Shown here: positions 27,368 to 34,782 of the stretch, piece after piece | Layout of the letters: every line of letters starts with the position of its first letter | How positions within the stretch are numbered: position 1 is the first letter of the stretch | DNA from: Terriglobia bacterium | Lineage (GTDB): Bacteria; Acidobacteriota; Terriglobia; Bryobacterales; Bryobacteraceae | Direction: 5' to 3' | DNA: 58,945 nt | Assembly: GCA_020073445.1 (NCBI GenBank) | Contig: JAIQFE010000044.1 | Location: forward strand, 1-58,945 | The notes under the pieces: generated by a model | Databases searched by the model: none | Told to the model about the DNA's origin: nothing | The model's input: only the letters and a program-made list of their open reading frames with translations | Program-made: the position numbers and the translations under genes

Positions 27368-28721
27368 ATTCGCGCCGCTCCTTTTCGCCGCCGCTGTACT
27401 CTTTGCCAACGAGCTCGTTGCTAACGATCTGGATGGCACCACGCCTTTGCACTATGCCGCCCGCACCGGAGATCTCGCCACGGTCCAATCGTTGCTGCGC
27501 TCAGGAGCCAAAGCCGACGCGGAGAATCGATATGGCGTCACGCCGCTTTCGCTGGCAGTGGAGGCGGGCGATCTCAATGTTGTGAGCGCTCTGATCGCCG
27601 CCGGAGCGAACGTGAGTCACGCGCTGCCGGAAGGCGAAACCATCCTGATGACGGCGGCACGCACTGGCAATGTCGAGGTCCTGCGCGCTCTGCTGAAGCG
27701 CGACGCGCGCGTCGAAGCCCGCGACGGATTCTACGGTGAGACGGCGCTGATCTGGGCCACGGCGGCCGATCATGCGGACGCGGTTCGTACACTGCTGGAT
27801 GCCGGCGCCGATGTAAACACGCGCTCCGCATCGGCCGAGTTCGCACGCCGCAATGCCGGCTTGACGCGTCTGTCGCTCGGCGAGTGGACGCCTTTGATGT
27901 ACGCCGCCCGCGAAGGCGCCATGAACGCCGCGCGCGTGCTGCTGGACCGCGGCGCCGGCGTCAATCTCACCGATCCCGACGGCACCACCGCGCTGGTGCT
28001 GGCGATTATCAACTACCACTACGACTTCGCCGCGATGCTGCTCGAACACGGCGCCGATCCCAATATTGCAGACAGCATCGGCATGGGCGCGCTCTACGCC
28101 GCGGTGGATATCAATACGCTGCCGTGGATGTTTGGACGCCCGGAGATCGCCGCCCCATCGAAAATCACCGCCGTCCGGTTGATCGAGATGCTGCTGGAGC
28201 ACGGCGCGGATCCAAACGCCAGGCTCACTGCCGTGCAGACGCAGCGCGCGCACACCGACGGCGATCCTTCGCTGGGAGTGGGTTCGACCGCGTTCATGCG
28301 CGCGGCGAAGGCCGGCGACACTGCCGTAATGAAGTTACTGCTGGCGCATGGCGCGGACCCGAATCTGGTCCAGAAGAATGGCAATACCGCGCTGATGCTC
28401 GCGGCCGGCCTGGGATATCGCGACGGAAATATGGCGGTGCCCACCCGCGATCGCGGCACCACGCGGGAAATCATCGCCGCTCTGCAGCTGTGCCTCGATC
28501 ATGGCGCGGATATAAAAGCCCAGGGCGCGAACGGCGATACGGCGCTGCACGACGCCGTCACGGGCCGCGGCGACGTGGAAATCATCCGTTACCTGATCGA
28601 ACACGGGGCGCCGCCCGACGCCAAGAATGCTCGCGGACAAACGGCGCTCGACGCCGCCCGCTCCAGCCGCCGCGACCGTGCCGACGCGGTGAAGTTCCTC
28701 GCCGGCCTCGAAGCCCGCTAA
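27348..28721 (+). CDS. Exported ankyrin-repeat protein (module 2)
   Basis: 457 residues; the start overlaps the end of DUF1552 by 20 bases. A short signal (FAPLLFAAAVLFANELVA) leads directly into ankyrin repeats: DGTTPLHYAARTGDLATVQSLL, then about nine more with TALxxAxxxGxxxxxxxLLxxGADxN periodicity up to GQTALDAARSSRR. The longest insert is around 265-300. Its compact end lacks the Gly/Pro tails of modules 1 and 3. It is presumed to be a periplasmic protein-binding scaffold acting with the two upstream products (inference from three-fold co-occurrence). Confidence 0.86.
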   Translation: MAWSVSRFAPLLFAAAVLFANELVANDLDGTTPLHYAARTGDLATVQSLLRSGAKADAENRYGVTPLSLAVEAGDLNVVSALIAAGANVSHALPEGETILMTAARTGNVEVLRALLKRDARVEARDGFYGETALIWATAADHADAVRTLLDAGADVNTRSASAEFARRNAGLTRLSLGEWTPLMYAAREGAMNAARVLLDRGAGVNLTDPDGTTALVLAIINYHYDFAAMLLEHGADPNIADSIGMGALYAAVDINTLPWMFGRPEIAAPSKITAVRLIEMLLEHGADPNARLTAVQTQRAHTDGDPSLGVGSTAFMRAAKAGDTAVMKLLLAHGADPNLVQKNGNTALMLAAGLGYRDGNMAVPTRDRGTTREIIAALQLCLDHGADIKAQGANGDTALHDAVTGRGDVEIIRYLIEHGAPPDAKNARGQTALDAARSSRRDRADAVKFLAGLEAR

Positions 28722-28772
28722 TTCGCATATACTATCCCTGCTACACGTTGCCCATCGAAGGGAGAGACTAAT

Positions 28773-29192
28773 ATGAGTTCGATTGCGGTTTCGGTACGGG
28801 AAGCTTCGCCGAAGCGTTGGATGCTATGGATTGGCTGGGTTGTTTCGCTCTGGCCGGCATTTGTCGTGGTGTCGAGCGCTACTTGGAAGCTGACGCGAAA
28901 CCAGTGGTACGTCACGGAGTTCACAAGAATCGGTTGGCCGGACAGCGCCTTGCCGCTCCTCGCCTACCTGCAACTCGGCAGCCTGCTGTTGTTCTTGATT
29001 CCCCGAACGGCGGTTTTGGGTGCGATCCTGCTTACCGGCTACCTGGGCGGTGCGATCGCTACTTATGTCCGTATCGGCGAGCCTTATCCGGTTCTGGTCC
29101 CGCTGTCGACGAGCATCATCGCGTGGGCGGGAATTTACCTACGCGACGAGCGCCTTCGATCGCTGATCCCGCTCCGGAAAATCACCAGCTAG
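28773..29192 (+). CDS. DoxX-like inner-membrane protein
   Basis: 139 residues with four predicted membrane helices: WMLWIGWVVSLWPAFVVVSS, LPLLAYLQLGSLLLFLI, AVLGAILLTGYLGGAIATYV and VLVPLSTSIIAWAGIYL. The helix 2 PRTAVLGAILLTGYLGGAIATYVR stretch is characteristic of DoxX_2-type proteins, small membrane proteins of mostly unknown role. A good ribosome site (AAGGGAGAG) precedes ATG 28773, and TATACT (28728-28733) is a likely -10, so it has its own promoter after module 2. It converges with the next gene, leaving 12 bases. Confidence 0.8.
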   Translation: MSSIAVSVREASPKRWMLWIGWVVSLWPAFVVVSSATWKLTRNQWYVTEFTRIGWPDSALPLLAYLQLGSLLLFLIPRTAVLGAILLTGYLGGAIATYVRIGEPYPVLVPLSTSIIAWAGIYLRDERLRSLIPLRKITS

Positions 29193-29204
29193 TCCGCCGC
29201 CAGC

Positions 29205-30098
29205 TTATTCAGCGGATGGCCAGCCGCGCTGCGTGTCCTTCGGCAGGATGCGGAAGAATGCGTTGATGGCGTGAATCTCGCCGCCCCAGACCTTGAACGC
29301 CTCAAACGTCACCAGAGCGTTGCCCGGACCATACGAGTTCGTATCGCCGAAATTCATCCACAGCAGTACGGCGCCTTCTTCTTCGTCCACCGCGGCAACA
29401 CTCGCCTTCACGTCCGGATGCAGCATGATCTTCTGCGTAAACAGTCCGGGAGCGTTCGGGCGAGGTCCGCCTTCGCCGGCAATGAAGGTCCCGTTCTCCA
29501 CGCGGTACGCTTCTTTCGCGAACGGGGTCTTGGCCTCCGTGAAGTTTCCGATCCGCAGTCCTTCGGGATAGAGCAGCGCGGCGCGGATCATATCAGCACG
29601 TGGCATGCGCTTACCCGCAGGCACCGGTGCGCTCATCCCTGGCAGCGGCTTTTCCAACGAATCCGGCTTGAAGCGCGAAGTCGGGGTGATGCGATCCACC
29701 AGCGTCTCGATCCCGGTGATCTTTTGATCGACAACGCGAAGCACCACCGAGTACAAGACCTGCGCGTTGTCCTCGAACAGCATCACGTGCGAGGCCGCGA
29801 TTTGCTTCTTCAGGTCGATGTAGTCCTGCCGGAAGTCACCCTTCTTGGTCACCGTCTTCCACAGTCCATCGCTGAGCTTGAGTTCCTGTGAATCTTCGGT
29901 GAACCGCACCGACTTGGCCAAGGGCAGCCGCGCGGGATCGTGCGCGACCATCGCGTCGACGTACTTCGTGATCATGCCTTTGAGGCACGCGCGGTCGCAG
30001 TCAGCGGCCTGGGCCGAGACCGTTGTCATCGCCGCGAGAACCAGCACACCCGCCGCGGGCGCGAGACTTCGCTGAAATGCTTGAAGTAATCGATTCAT
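29205..30098 (-). CDS. Secreted DUF8021-like protein of unknown function
   Basis: 297 residues from ATG 30098, which directly follows AGAGGAG and begins a clear signal (RLLQAFQRSLAPAAGVLVLA...AQA); an upstream in-frame extension to 30323 is not supported. The mature protein starts with two cysteines (ADCDRACLKG) and the segment MVAHDPARLPLAKSVRFTEDSQELKLSDGLW, a pattern I associate with DUF8021/SnoaL-like proteins. The second half contains VEAFKVWGGEIHAINAFFR-like strand and helix elements ending in a secreted globular fold. No catalytic residues identified. The promoter overlaps a 30-base palindrome (30101-30130). Confidence 0.72.
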   Translation of the reverse strand: MNRLLQAFQRSLAPAAGVLVLAAMTTVSAQAADCDRACLKGMITKYVDAMVAHDPARLPLAKSVRFTEDSQELKLSDGLWKTVTKKGDFRQDYIDLKKQIAASHVMLFEDNAQVLYSVVLRVVDQKITGIETLVDRITPTSRFKPDSLEKPLPGMSAPVPAGKRMPRADMIRAALLYPEGLRIGNFTEAKTPFAKEAYRVENGTFIAGEGGPRPNAPGLFTQKIMLHPDVKASVAAVDEEEGAVLLWMNFGDTNSYGPGNALVTFEAFKVWGGEIHAINAFFRILPKDTQRGWPSAE

Positions 30099-30100
30099 GC

Positions 30101-30130
30101 CGAACTGCTCCTCTTTAGGAGTATAGTTCG
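30101..30130 (-). promoter_or_regulatory. Nested palindrome covering -10 and Shine-Dalgarno of the 29205 gene
   Basis: Outer arms CGAACT (30101-30106) and AGTTCG (30125-30130), inner arms CTCCT (30108-30112) and AGGAG (30117-30121). On the minus strand it contains the TATACT -10 (30125-30120) and the AGAGGAG ribosome site. It could be an operator, or an RNA hairpin masking the ribosome site if transcription starts further upstream. Confidence 0.45.
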
Positions 30131-30201
30131 TGACCAGCCGGGCACGGAAAGACGGAGACCGGCAGGAACCCGCACTTTGGGAGGAGTTGGTGGACTGAGC
30201 T

Positions 30202-31014
30202 TTACGTAAGTGAAACGCGGGCGAAATCGTCACTTTCGATTTCAAGGGCCCGCTGTAGCCTGACGACCTGTGGCAGAGTAGGGTGCTGCATACGCTTCGG
30301 GAAGCCATCGTAGGTTTGCCCACGCAGTAGTCTGCCGGCTGCCTTTTTTCGGACCCCGCCCCACTGCTTGAAGAAGAATGGGACTTTCGCAGCCTCGCAT
30401 TGTTCCCAAATCGAAAGAACCCAATCCTCCTTCATAGGGCGAGCTTTGGGACCACTTTCCCCGCCGACGATCACCCATGAGATCCCCGCTAGGGGCAGCT
30501 CGCCGATATCTTCCAAAAGCGGCTCGATAGAGAGGAACCGGACCGTCGCAGGCGCTGCTTGCAGGTCGGCGATCCGCGGCAAGCCGTACTTGCGGTCTTC
30601 TACCGATACTCCCCACCAGATATGAGCCTCGCTCGCTGCGTCCCTTAAAGGACCGGCCAGCAGTTCCCGGAGGCGCTCCGAGCGTTTAGTCAACACCTGG
30701 TACGTGTGCCAGCGCCCGACCCGCATCGTGGCGGCGACGCGCAAGATGAACGATTCCGGCACTTCGTTATGGAATAGGTCGCTCATCGAATTCACGAAAA
30801 TCATCCGTGGCTCGCTCCATCGAAGCGGTTCGCCCAGTTTGTGCGGCACGAGCTTTAGATCGAAGCCATGCTCGAACGGGTGCCCCTTCACCCCCCTGAA
30901 ACGCTCGGCAAACCTTTCGGCGTAGCAATGCTTGCACCCGGGACTGATCTTCGTGCAGCCGCGCACAGGGTTCCATGTTGCATCAGTCCACTCGATTTTT
31001 GAAAGCAGTGACAT
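30202..31014 (-). CDS. DUF5131 (phage Gp37/Gp68) three-Cys-motif protein
   Basis: 270 residues from ATG 31014 (an in-frame extension runs into tcmP and is not needed). The N-terminus KIEWTDATWNPVRGC is diagnostic, with a cysteine triad C20-x6-C27-x2-C30 (RGCTKISPGCKHCYAE) like a radical-SAM iron-sulphur site. Then MIFVNSMSDLFH, WHTYQVLTKRSERL, ADLQAAPATVRFLSIEPLLEDIG, WVIVGGESGPKARPM and VPFFFKQWGG follow the family in order. Found in phages and genomic islands; the reaction is unknown. It follows tcmP by 4 bases, its regular partner, so the two form one operon. G+C is visibly lower than in the surroundings, suggesting transfer. Confidence 0.88.
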   Translation of the reverse strand: MSLLSKIEWTDATWNPVRGCTKISPGCKHCYAERFAERFRGVKGHPFEHGFDLKLVPHKLGEPLRWSEPRMIFVNSMSDLFHNEVPESFILRVAATMRVGRWHTYQVLTKRSERLRELLAGPLRDAASEAHIWWGVSVEDRKYGLPRIADLQAAPATVRFLSIEPLLEDIGELPLAGISWVIVGGESGPKARPMKEDWVLSIWEQCEAAKVPFFFKQWGGVRKKAAGRLLRGQTYDGFPKRMQHPTLPQVVRLQRALEIESDDFARVSLT

Positions 31015-31018
31015 TGAC

Positions 31019-31867
31019 TTAGTCCCAGAATGCTGTTTGATCCGTACTGTACTTGAGTACGTCGTCCCAAAATTTGTAGGCCGTCTCGCTACGCGAGAAT
31101 AGCGCAAGGTAATAGAGTGGCAAGTTCTTATCGTCTGATCGGACCAGTTTCATTCGGTCCAGAGGTTTTCTGAGATAGCCGAGCGATTCCATGCTTTTGG
31201 AGAATTCGTCGGCGAGAAAGGGCCGGAAGTCTCTTCTCCTAACGCCCACAGCCTTCCATCGTTCGCGCCATTGCGTGTTGCCGAGGGCCTCATCAATTTT
31301 GGTAGAGTTCCCGTCGACGTAACGGTCGTAGTTTCGGTTGGCATCCATACCGATCGCCAAAAGCACAACGAAGTCGACGAACACTGCGGATAGTCGCCGA
31401 AGTGTTTCGAACTTTATGCCGAAATCGAACGGGTCCACAAGACACAGGCTTAGGACCTTGTTGTTTGACGAATGCTGGGGGATTTCGGCGCAAATCCTCT
31501 CGATCTCGGAATCGCAACGTCCTGACACAAAAGAGACGCTCACTCCTGGAGCGATCCGCTTTACCCGAGCCTTCAGCGCAGTAAGAAGATCTGGGTTTTC
31601 TTCGCAGAAAATGTACTTATCGAAGGGGCTAGGCACTGTCAGGGCGATGATCGGCGATCCTTTGAGGATTGTCTTCGTCCCGCGAATGCGGCTATAGCCT
31701 GAGCCAGCGTACAAATCTATGTAGACGCGCTGATCCCATTTGTTCTTCATGCCGGTCGAGAAGAGCTCGTCGTACAGGGCCAGGAGGCGGTGTTTCGTTT
31801 CCGCCCAAGCGCCCACCTCTGGGCATGCCAAGCCGTCATCCTCGGCGTGGAAAGCGTGGGATGCCAC
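31019..31867 (-). CDS. tcmP: Three-Cys-motif partner protein TcmP
   Basis: 282 residues from GTG 31867. The family pattern is clear: ETKHRLLALYDELFSTGMKNKW, VYIDLYAGSGYSRI (47-60, a Rossmann/methyltransferase-like motif I), KGSPIIAL, YIFCEENPDLLTALKAR, LCLVDPFDFGIKFETLRRL, and a C-terminal helical region. TcmP genes are named for their constant neighbour, the three-Cys-motif DUF5131 protein, present 4 bases downstream. The DLYAGSG and DPFDFG motifs suggest nucleotide or SAM binding, but no activity is proven. Three hand-counted 60-base lines of this gene gave 43, 45 and 52 percent G+C against 60 percent in a flanking line, supporting horizontal acquisition. Confidence 0.86.
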   Translation of the reverse strand: MASHAFHAEDDGLACPEVGAWAETKHRLLALYDELFSTGMKNKWDQRVYIDLYAGSGYSRIRGTKTILKGSPIIALTVPSPFDKYIFCEENPDLLTALKARVKRIAPGVSVSFVSGRCDSEIERICAEIPQHSSNNKVLSLCLVDPFDFGIKFETLRRLSAVFVDFVVLLAIGMDANRNYDRYVDGNSTKIDEALGNTQWRERWKAVGVRRRDFRPFLADEFSKSMESLGYLRKPLDRMKLVRSDDKNLPLYYLALFSRSETAYKFWDDVLKYSTDQTAFWD

Positions 31868-31883
31868 AACTATATTCTATAAA

Positions 31884-31903
31884 ACATTTGCCGTAGGAAA
31901 TGT
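31884..31903 (-). promoter_or_regulatory. Inverted repeat at the tcmP promoter
   Basis: ACATTT (31884-31889) and AAATGT (31898-31903) flank an 8-base centre, 17 bases upstream of the tcmP start. AT-rich TATAGA/TATAGT sequences lie between it and GTG 31867 on the minus strand. A candidate operator; the regulator is unknown. Confidence 0.35.
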
Positions 31904-31939
31904 CATGTGGTTCACGCACTTCCCGAGCGCGAAGCGAAC

Positions 31940-32815
31940 TCACTTCAGGTGCTGGAGGGACTGCTCATTCTCCAAACAGATCTCGTCGATCAAGTCCGAG
32001 TCGACAACAATCTTCTGGTTCAATGTGACCGTCCACGGCTTGGTATAAGCCTTGGGATCGTCGACGGTGACCTGAACTTCGAGGTGTCCGAAGTCCGGGC
32101 GCCGGATCTGCTCTCGCACCTTGGCCGCCTGGGTCACCACACTGCCGTTCCAATCGATCCAAGTATCGTCCCGCAGTCCGATGGTGTCGATCACCAGCGT
32201 GTCGCCAGACCATTTCCCCGACGAATACCCTTGCCACGAAGGGTTCGGATCCTCGGGCAATGGCCGTCCGTCCGTGAATACCTGGCGGTATCCGGCGTTC
32301 ACTTCGTTGAGCACCACCAAAAGATTCGGCGTGTGGACGAACTTCAGTAAGTGCGGCAGCCCGTACGCGCGAAGAAAGTTATCCGGCAAGCAGCGAATAT
32401 GGGGATCGTCGATCGCCAGGTTGTCAGTGCGCTTCTTCACGATAGGCACGAGCCAGGGTTGGTACGGCAATCCTCCCGGAAGATCGACACCGATATTCGC
32501 CATCTGGCGCGAGGCCCGGATGTTACTCGCGTCGCCAGCATTGTCATTGAGATTTTGCGGCTGCCTGGGACTCGCCGTCTCTTTTGGACTCGACAGGCCT
32601 CCTGTTCGGGGCAAGTTCGGTTCTCCGGTCATCCAGACTCCGGAAAAATCGGGCTTGCCATCCGCCAACCGGGGCGCGGGGGCCGACATGTTCACCTTGC
32701 CATCGGCCTTCCGTGGCACGCCTGCGGTCGGATACTTCACCCACTGCGCAGCCAAATGACTGGATGCCGAAATTACGAGGACGGCGGTCAGTAGCGAATC
32801 GTTGCGTGGCGGCAT
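31940..32815 (-). CDS. Secreted PDxSGxW-family protein, last gene of the quinohaemoprotein operon
   Basis: 291 residues from ATG 32815 (the longer open frame to 33292 only overlaps the next gene). Signal LLTAVLVISASSHLAAQ, then two PDxSGxW-type openings: KADGKVNMSAPAP and RLADGKPDFSGVW. The core follows: RCLPDNFLRAYG, HTPNLLVVLNEVNAGYRQVFTDGRPLP, SSGKWSGDTLVIDTIGL, VREQIRRPDFGHLEVQVTV, DDPKAYTKPW and DEICLENEQS. 26 bases downstream of the substrate-binding protein, same strand, so probably the end of the 36573-31940 operon. Function unknown. Confidence 0.8.
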   Translation of the reverse strand: MPPRNDSLLTAVLVISASSHLAAQWVKYPTAGVPRKADGKVNMSAPAPRLADGKPDFSGVWMTGEPNLPRTGGLSSPKETASPRQPQNLNDNAGDASNIRASRQMANIGVDLPGGLPYQPWLVPIVKKRTDNLAIDDPHIRCLPDNFLRAYGLPHLLKFVHTPNLLVVLNEVNAGYRQVFTDGRPLPEDPNPSWQGYSSGKWSGDTLVIDTIGLRDDTWIDWNGSVVTQAAKVREQIRRPDFGHLEVQVTVDDPKAYTKPWTVTLNQKIVVDSDLIDEICLENEQSLQHLK

Positions 32816-32841
32816 TCGGCTAAAGCATACACCAATGCTGA

Positions 32842-33807
32842 CTAATGTGTCTTCGTTGCTGGTGCGAGCGGCTTGCGCAGGGCTTCGTCGAGGAGGGATC
32901 GGTCGATCAACGAAGCCAGTTGAGAACGAGTGCGGGGCGTCCGATTTCGTTCCTTGGCAACCCACACTTCCTCTTCCGTCATCACGTCCAGAAGATCGGG
33001 CACCAAGCCACCCGCGTACCGCAGGTCCGGCCAACTCCTGGAGACAGTCTCGACCGTGTAATTCAGCTTGGAGGCGATCAAGGGCCAATATTGGCGAGGC
33101 TGCTGCCGAATCCGTTGCGAAGACGCGATGAGGGACCGCAGCAGTTCGACAACGGCGTGCCTCTTGGCCGGATCGGCTAGCACCTTGGCCGACGTGTTGA
33201 GGTTGAAAAGTTCGCGATAGACGCGACGGTCCTGCAATACGATCGCGTCCGAGCCAACGGCGGCGATGGCCCGTTCGGCTTCCGGCTCCCACATCGCGAC
33301 CGCATCGACGCGGCCGTCCTTTAGCGCCGTCGACATTTCCGTAACCGGGTTGATGTTCACCAGGGTGACATCGGTCTCGGCAAGATGTGCTGTCGCCAGC
33401 ATCTTCACGAGATAGTAATGAGCCGAAGTGTTGCGCGGCGTGGTGATGCGCTTTCCCTTCAAATCCGCGATGCGGCGAATTCCCGCGGATTTCCGCGCCA
33501 CGATGCGATAGAAGCTTTCCGCGACGGTGAAGATAACCCGTAAATCGGGATCGTCGACCGATTGGCGCAATAGTTGCGTCTCGGCGTTGGTTGCTACGTC
33601 GACCATGCCGCTCATGATCGCCGGAATCCCGCCATTGATGATGCTGATCTGACCCGGGTAGATTTTGTCAGCGGCTACCAGCAGCGGGGATAACTCGATC
33701 GTCGTCAGACTGCCGGCGGCACGCAACGGAACCGGCGCTTGTCCGTGCGTTTCGAGACTAAAACATGCGGCGCACAGCAGGCAAGCGGTCGCCAGGGATC
33801 GAAGCAT
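32842..33807 (-). CDS. Periplasmic substrate-binding protein, SsuA/NrtA (NMT1-like) type
   Basis: About 321 residues from ATG 33807; GTG 33810 directly before it is the alternative. Signal LRSLATACLLCAACFSLETHGQA. The two-lobed fold of nitrate/sulfonate/thiamine-precursor binding proteins is recognisable: ISIINGGIPAIMSGMVDVA, RIADLKGKRITTPRNTSAHYYLVKML, VTLVNINPVTEMSTALKDGRVDAVAMWEPEAERA. No permease or ATPase gene is nearby; instead it sits in an operon between an SMP-30-like propeller and a PDxSGxW protein. It may serve a distant transporter or have been recruited as a stand-alone ligand sensor. The ligand is unknown. Confidence 0.82.
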   Translation of the reverse strand: MLRSLATACLLCAACFSLETHGQAPVPLRAAGSLTTIELSPLLVAADKIYPGQISIINGGIPAIMSGMVDVATNAETQLLRQSVDDPDLRVIFTVAESFYRIVARKSAGIRRIADLKGKRITTPRNTSAHYYLVKMLATAHLAETDVTLVNINPVTEMSTALKDGRVDAVAMWEPEAERAIAAVGSDAIVLQDRRVYRELFNLNTSAKVLADPAKRHAVVELLRSLIASSQRIRQQPRQYWPLIASKLNYTVETVSRSWPDLRYAGGLVPDLLDVMTEEEVWVAKERNRTPRTRSQLASLIDRSLLDEALRKPLAPATKTH

Positions 33808-33824
33808 CACTCCACTTGTCTCTT

Positions 33825-34772
33825 TTACTGGGGCAGCGGGACGGGGAACAGACGGAACGGACCCTTGTCCGCGTCGGGATTCTTGGCATCGCGCTGGCGG
33901 AGTTTGCCTTCCATGGTCCAGCCCATGCCTTTAGTCACAGTGACGGCGGGAGTGCCGCCTTCCATGCCGCCTTCCTTGAGCGTCGTGATCGCGATGCTGT
34001 CGCCGTCAGGTACACCCATGGCCGTGCGGCCGTTTCCTTCGGCGATGATGAGGCGCTTGCCGTCGATGGGGCGCATGCCGTCGGGACCCTGGAGCGGGCG
34101 CGACTGTTTGAGCTCGGTGATCTTGGTGACCTTGCCGTCTTTGGCTAGATCGAGGCGGAGGATTTTGCTGGTGGTGACCGTGTTGACGTAGAGCTTGTCG
34201 GGATCGCTCAAGAAGGCGAGACCGTCGGCCCCGGCGAGCAGCGGGTCGGAGGCGACTTCCACGGCCGTCGTTTCAAAAGGAGTGGTCTTGCCTTTGGGGA
34301 ACATGAAGATCTTGGCGCCGGTAGTGTCGGTTACGTAAAGCGTCCCGTCGTCGCGCACAGCGAGGTCATTGCAGAAAGGATTGGCGGTGGGGATGGTGAG
34401 AACTTCCTTGGCTGCTCCCGTCTTGAGGTCGAAGGTTTTGACGCCTGCCTGACAAACGAGCAAGAGGCCGGACTTCTCGTCGGCGAGCACGCCGAGCAAG
34501 GCGCCCTTAGCGCTGCTGGCATCGATCCACTTGGCAGCGTTGTTTTCTCCCGGTGGGATGCGCCAGACGCTGCTGGTGCCGTAGCTGCCAATGATGATGG
34601 CTCCGTCGGCGGTGGAGGTGATGCTTTCCGGGAAGAGGTTCGGACTGGCGATAGAAATGATGGCCGGATCGGCGGCGTAGAGCGCGCAGGCTGCGGCGAC
34701 GACGTTCGCGGCAGCTGCCCATTTCATCCATCGCTTGATTGAAGGTTTGGTGAGGGGTTTGCTGAGCTGCAT
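33825..34772 (-). CDS. Exported SMP-30/NHL-type six-bladed propeller protein
   Basis: 315 residues with an N-terminal hydrophobic segment (WAAAANVVAAACALYAADP). Repeats of a sugar-lactonase/NHL propeller follow: FPESITSTADGAIIIGSYGTS, KSGLLLVCQ, NPFCNDLAVRDDGTLYVTDTT, LLAGADGLAFLSDPDKLYVN, GPDGMRPIDGKRLIIAEGNGR. The Asn/Asp residues in NDLAVRDDG and GPDG sit where SMP-30 gluconolactonases place metal ligands, so a lactonase role is possible but unproven. 10 bases after the upstream quinohaemoprotein and 17 before the binding protein, so it lies within one operon. Confidence 0.75.
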   Translation of the reverse strand: MQLSKPLTKPSIKRWMKWAAAANVVAAACALYAADPAIISIASPNLFPESITSTADGAIIIGSYGTSSVWRIPPGENNAAKWIDASSAKGALLGVLADEKSGLLLVCQAGVKTFDLKTGAAKEVLTIPTANPFCNDLAVRDDGTLYVTDTTGAKIFMFPKGKTTPFETTAVEVASDPLLAGADGLAFLSDPDKLYVNTVTTSKILRLDLAKDGKVTKITELKQSRPLQGPDGMRPIDGKRLIIAEGNGRTAMGVPDGDSIAITTLKEGGMEGGTPAVTVTKGMGWTMEGKLRQRDAKNPDADKGPFRLFPVPLPQ

Positions 34773-34782
34773 GATTTCTATG

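Noticed and set aside
32842-33807. Complete nitrate/sulfonate ABC transporter
   Set aside because: Only the binding protein is present; no permease or ATPase gene lies nearby.
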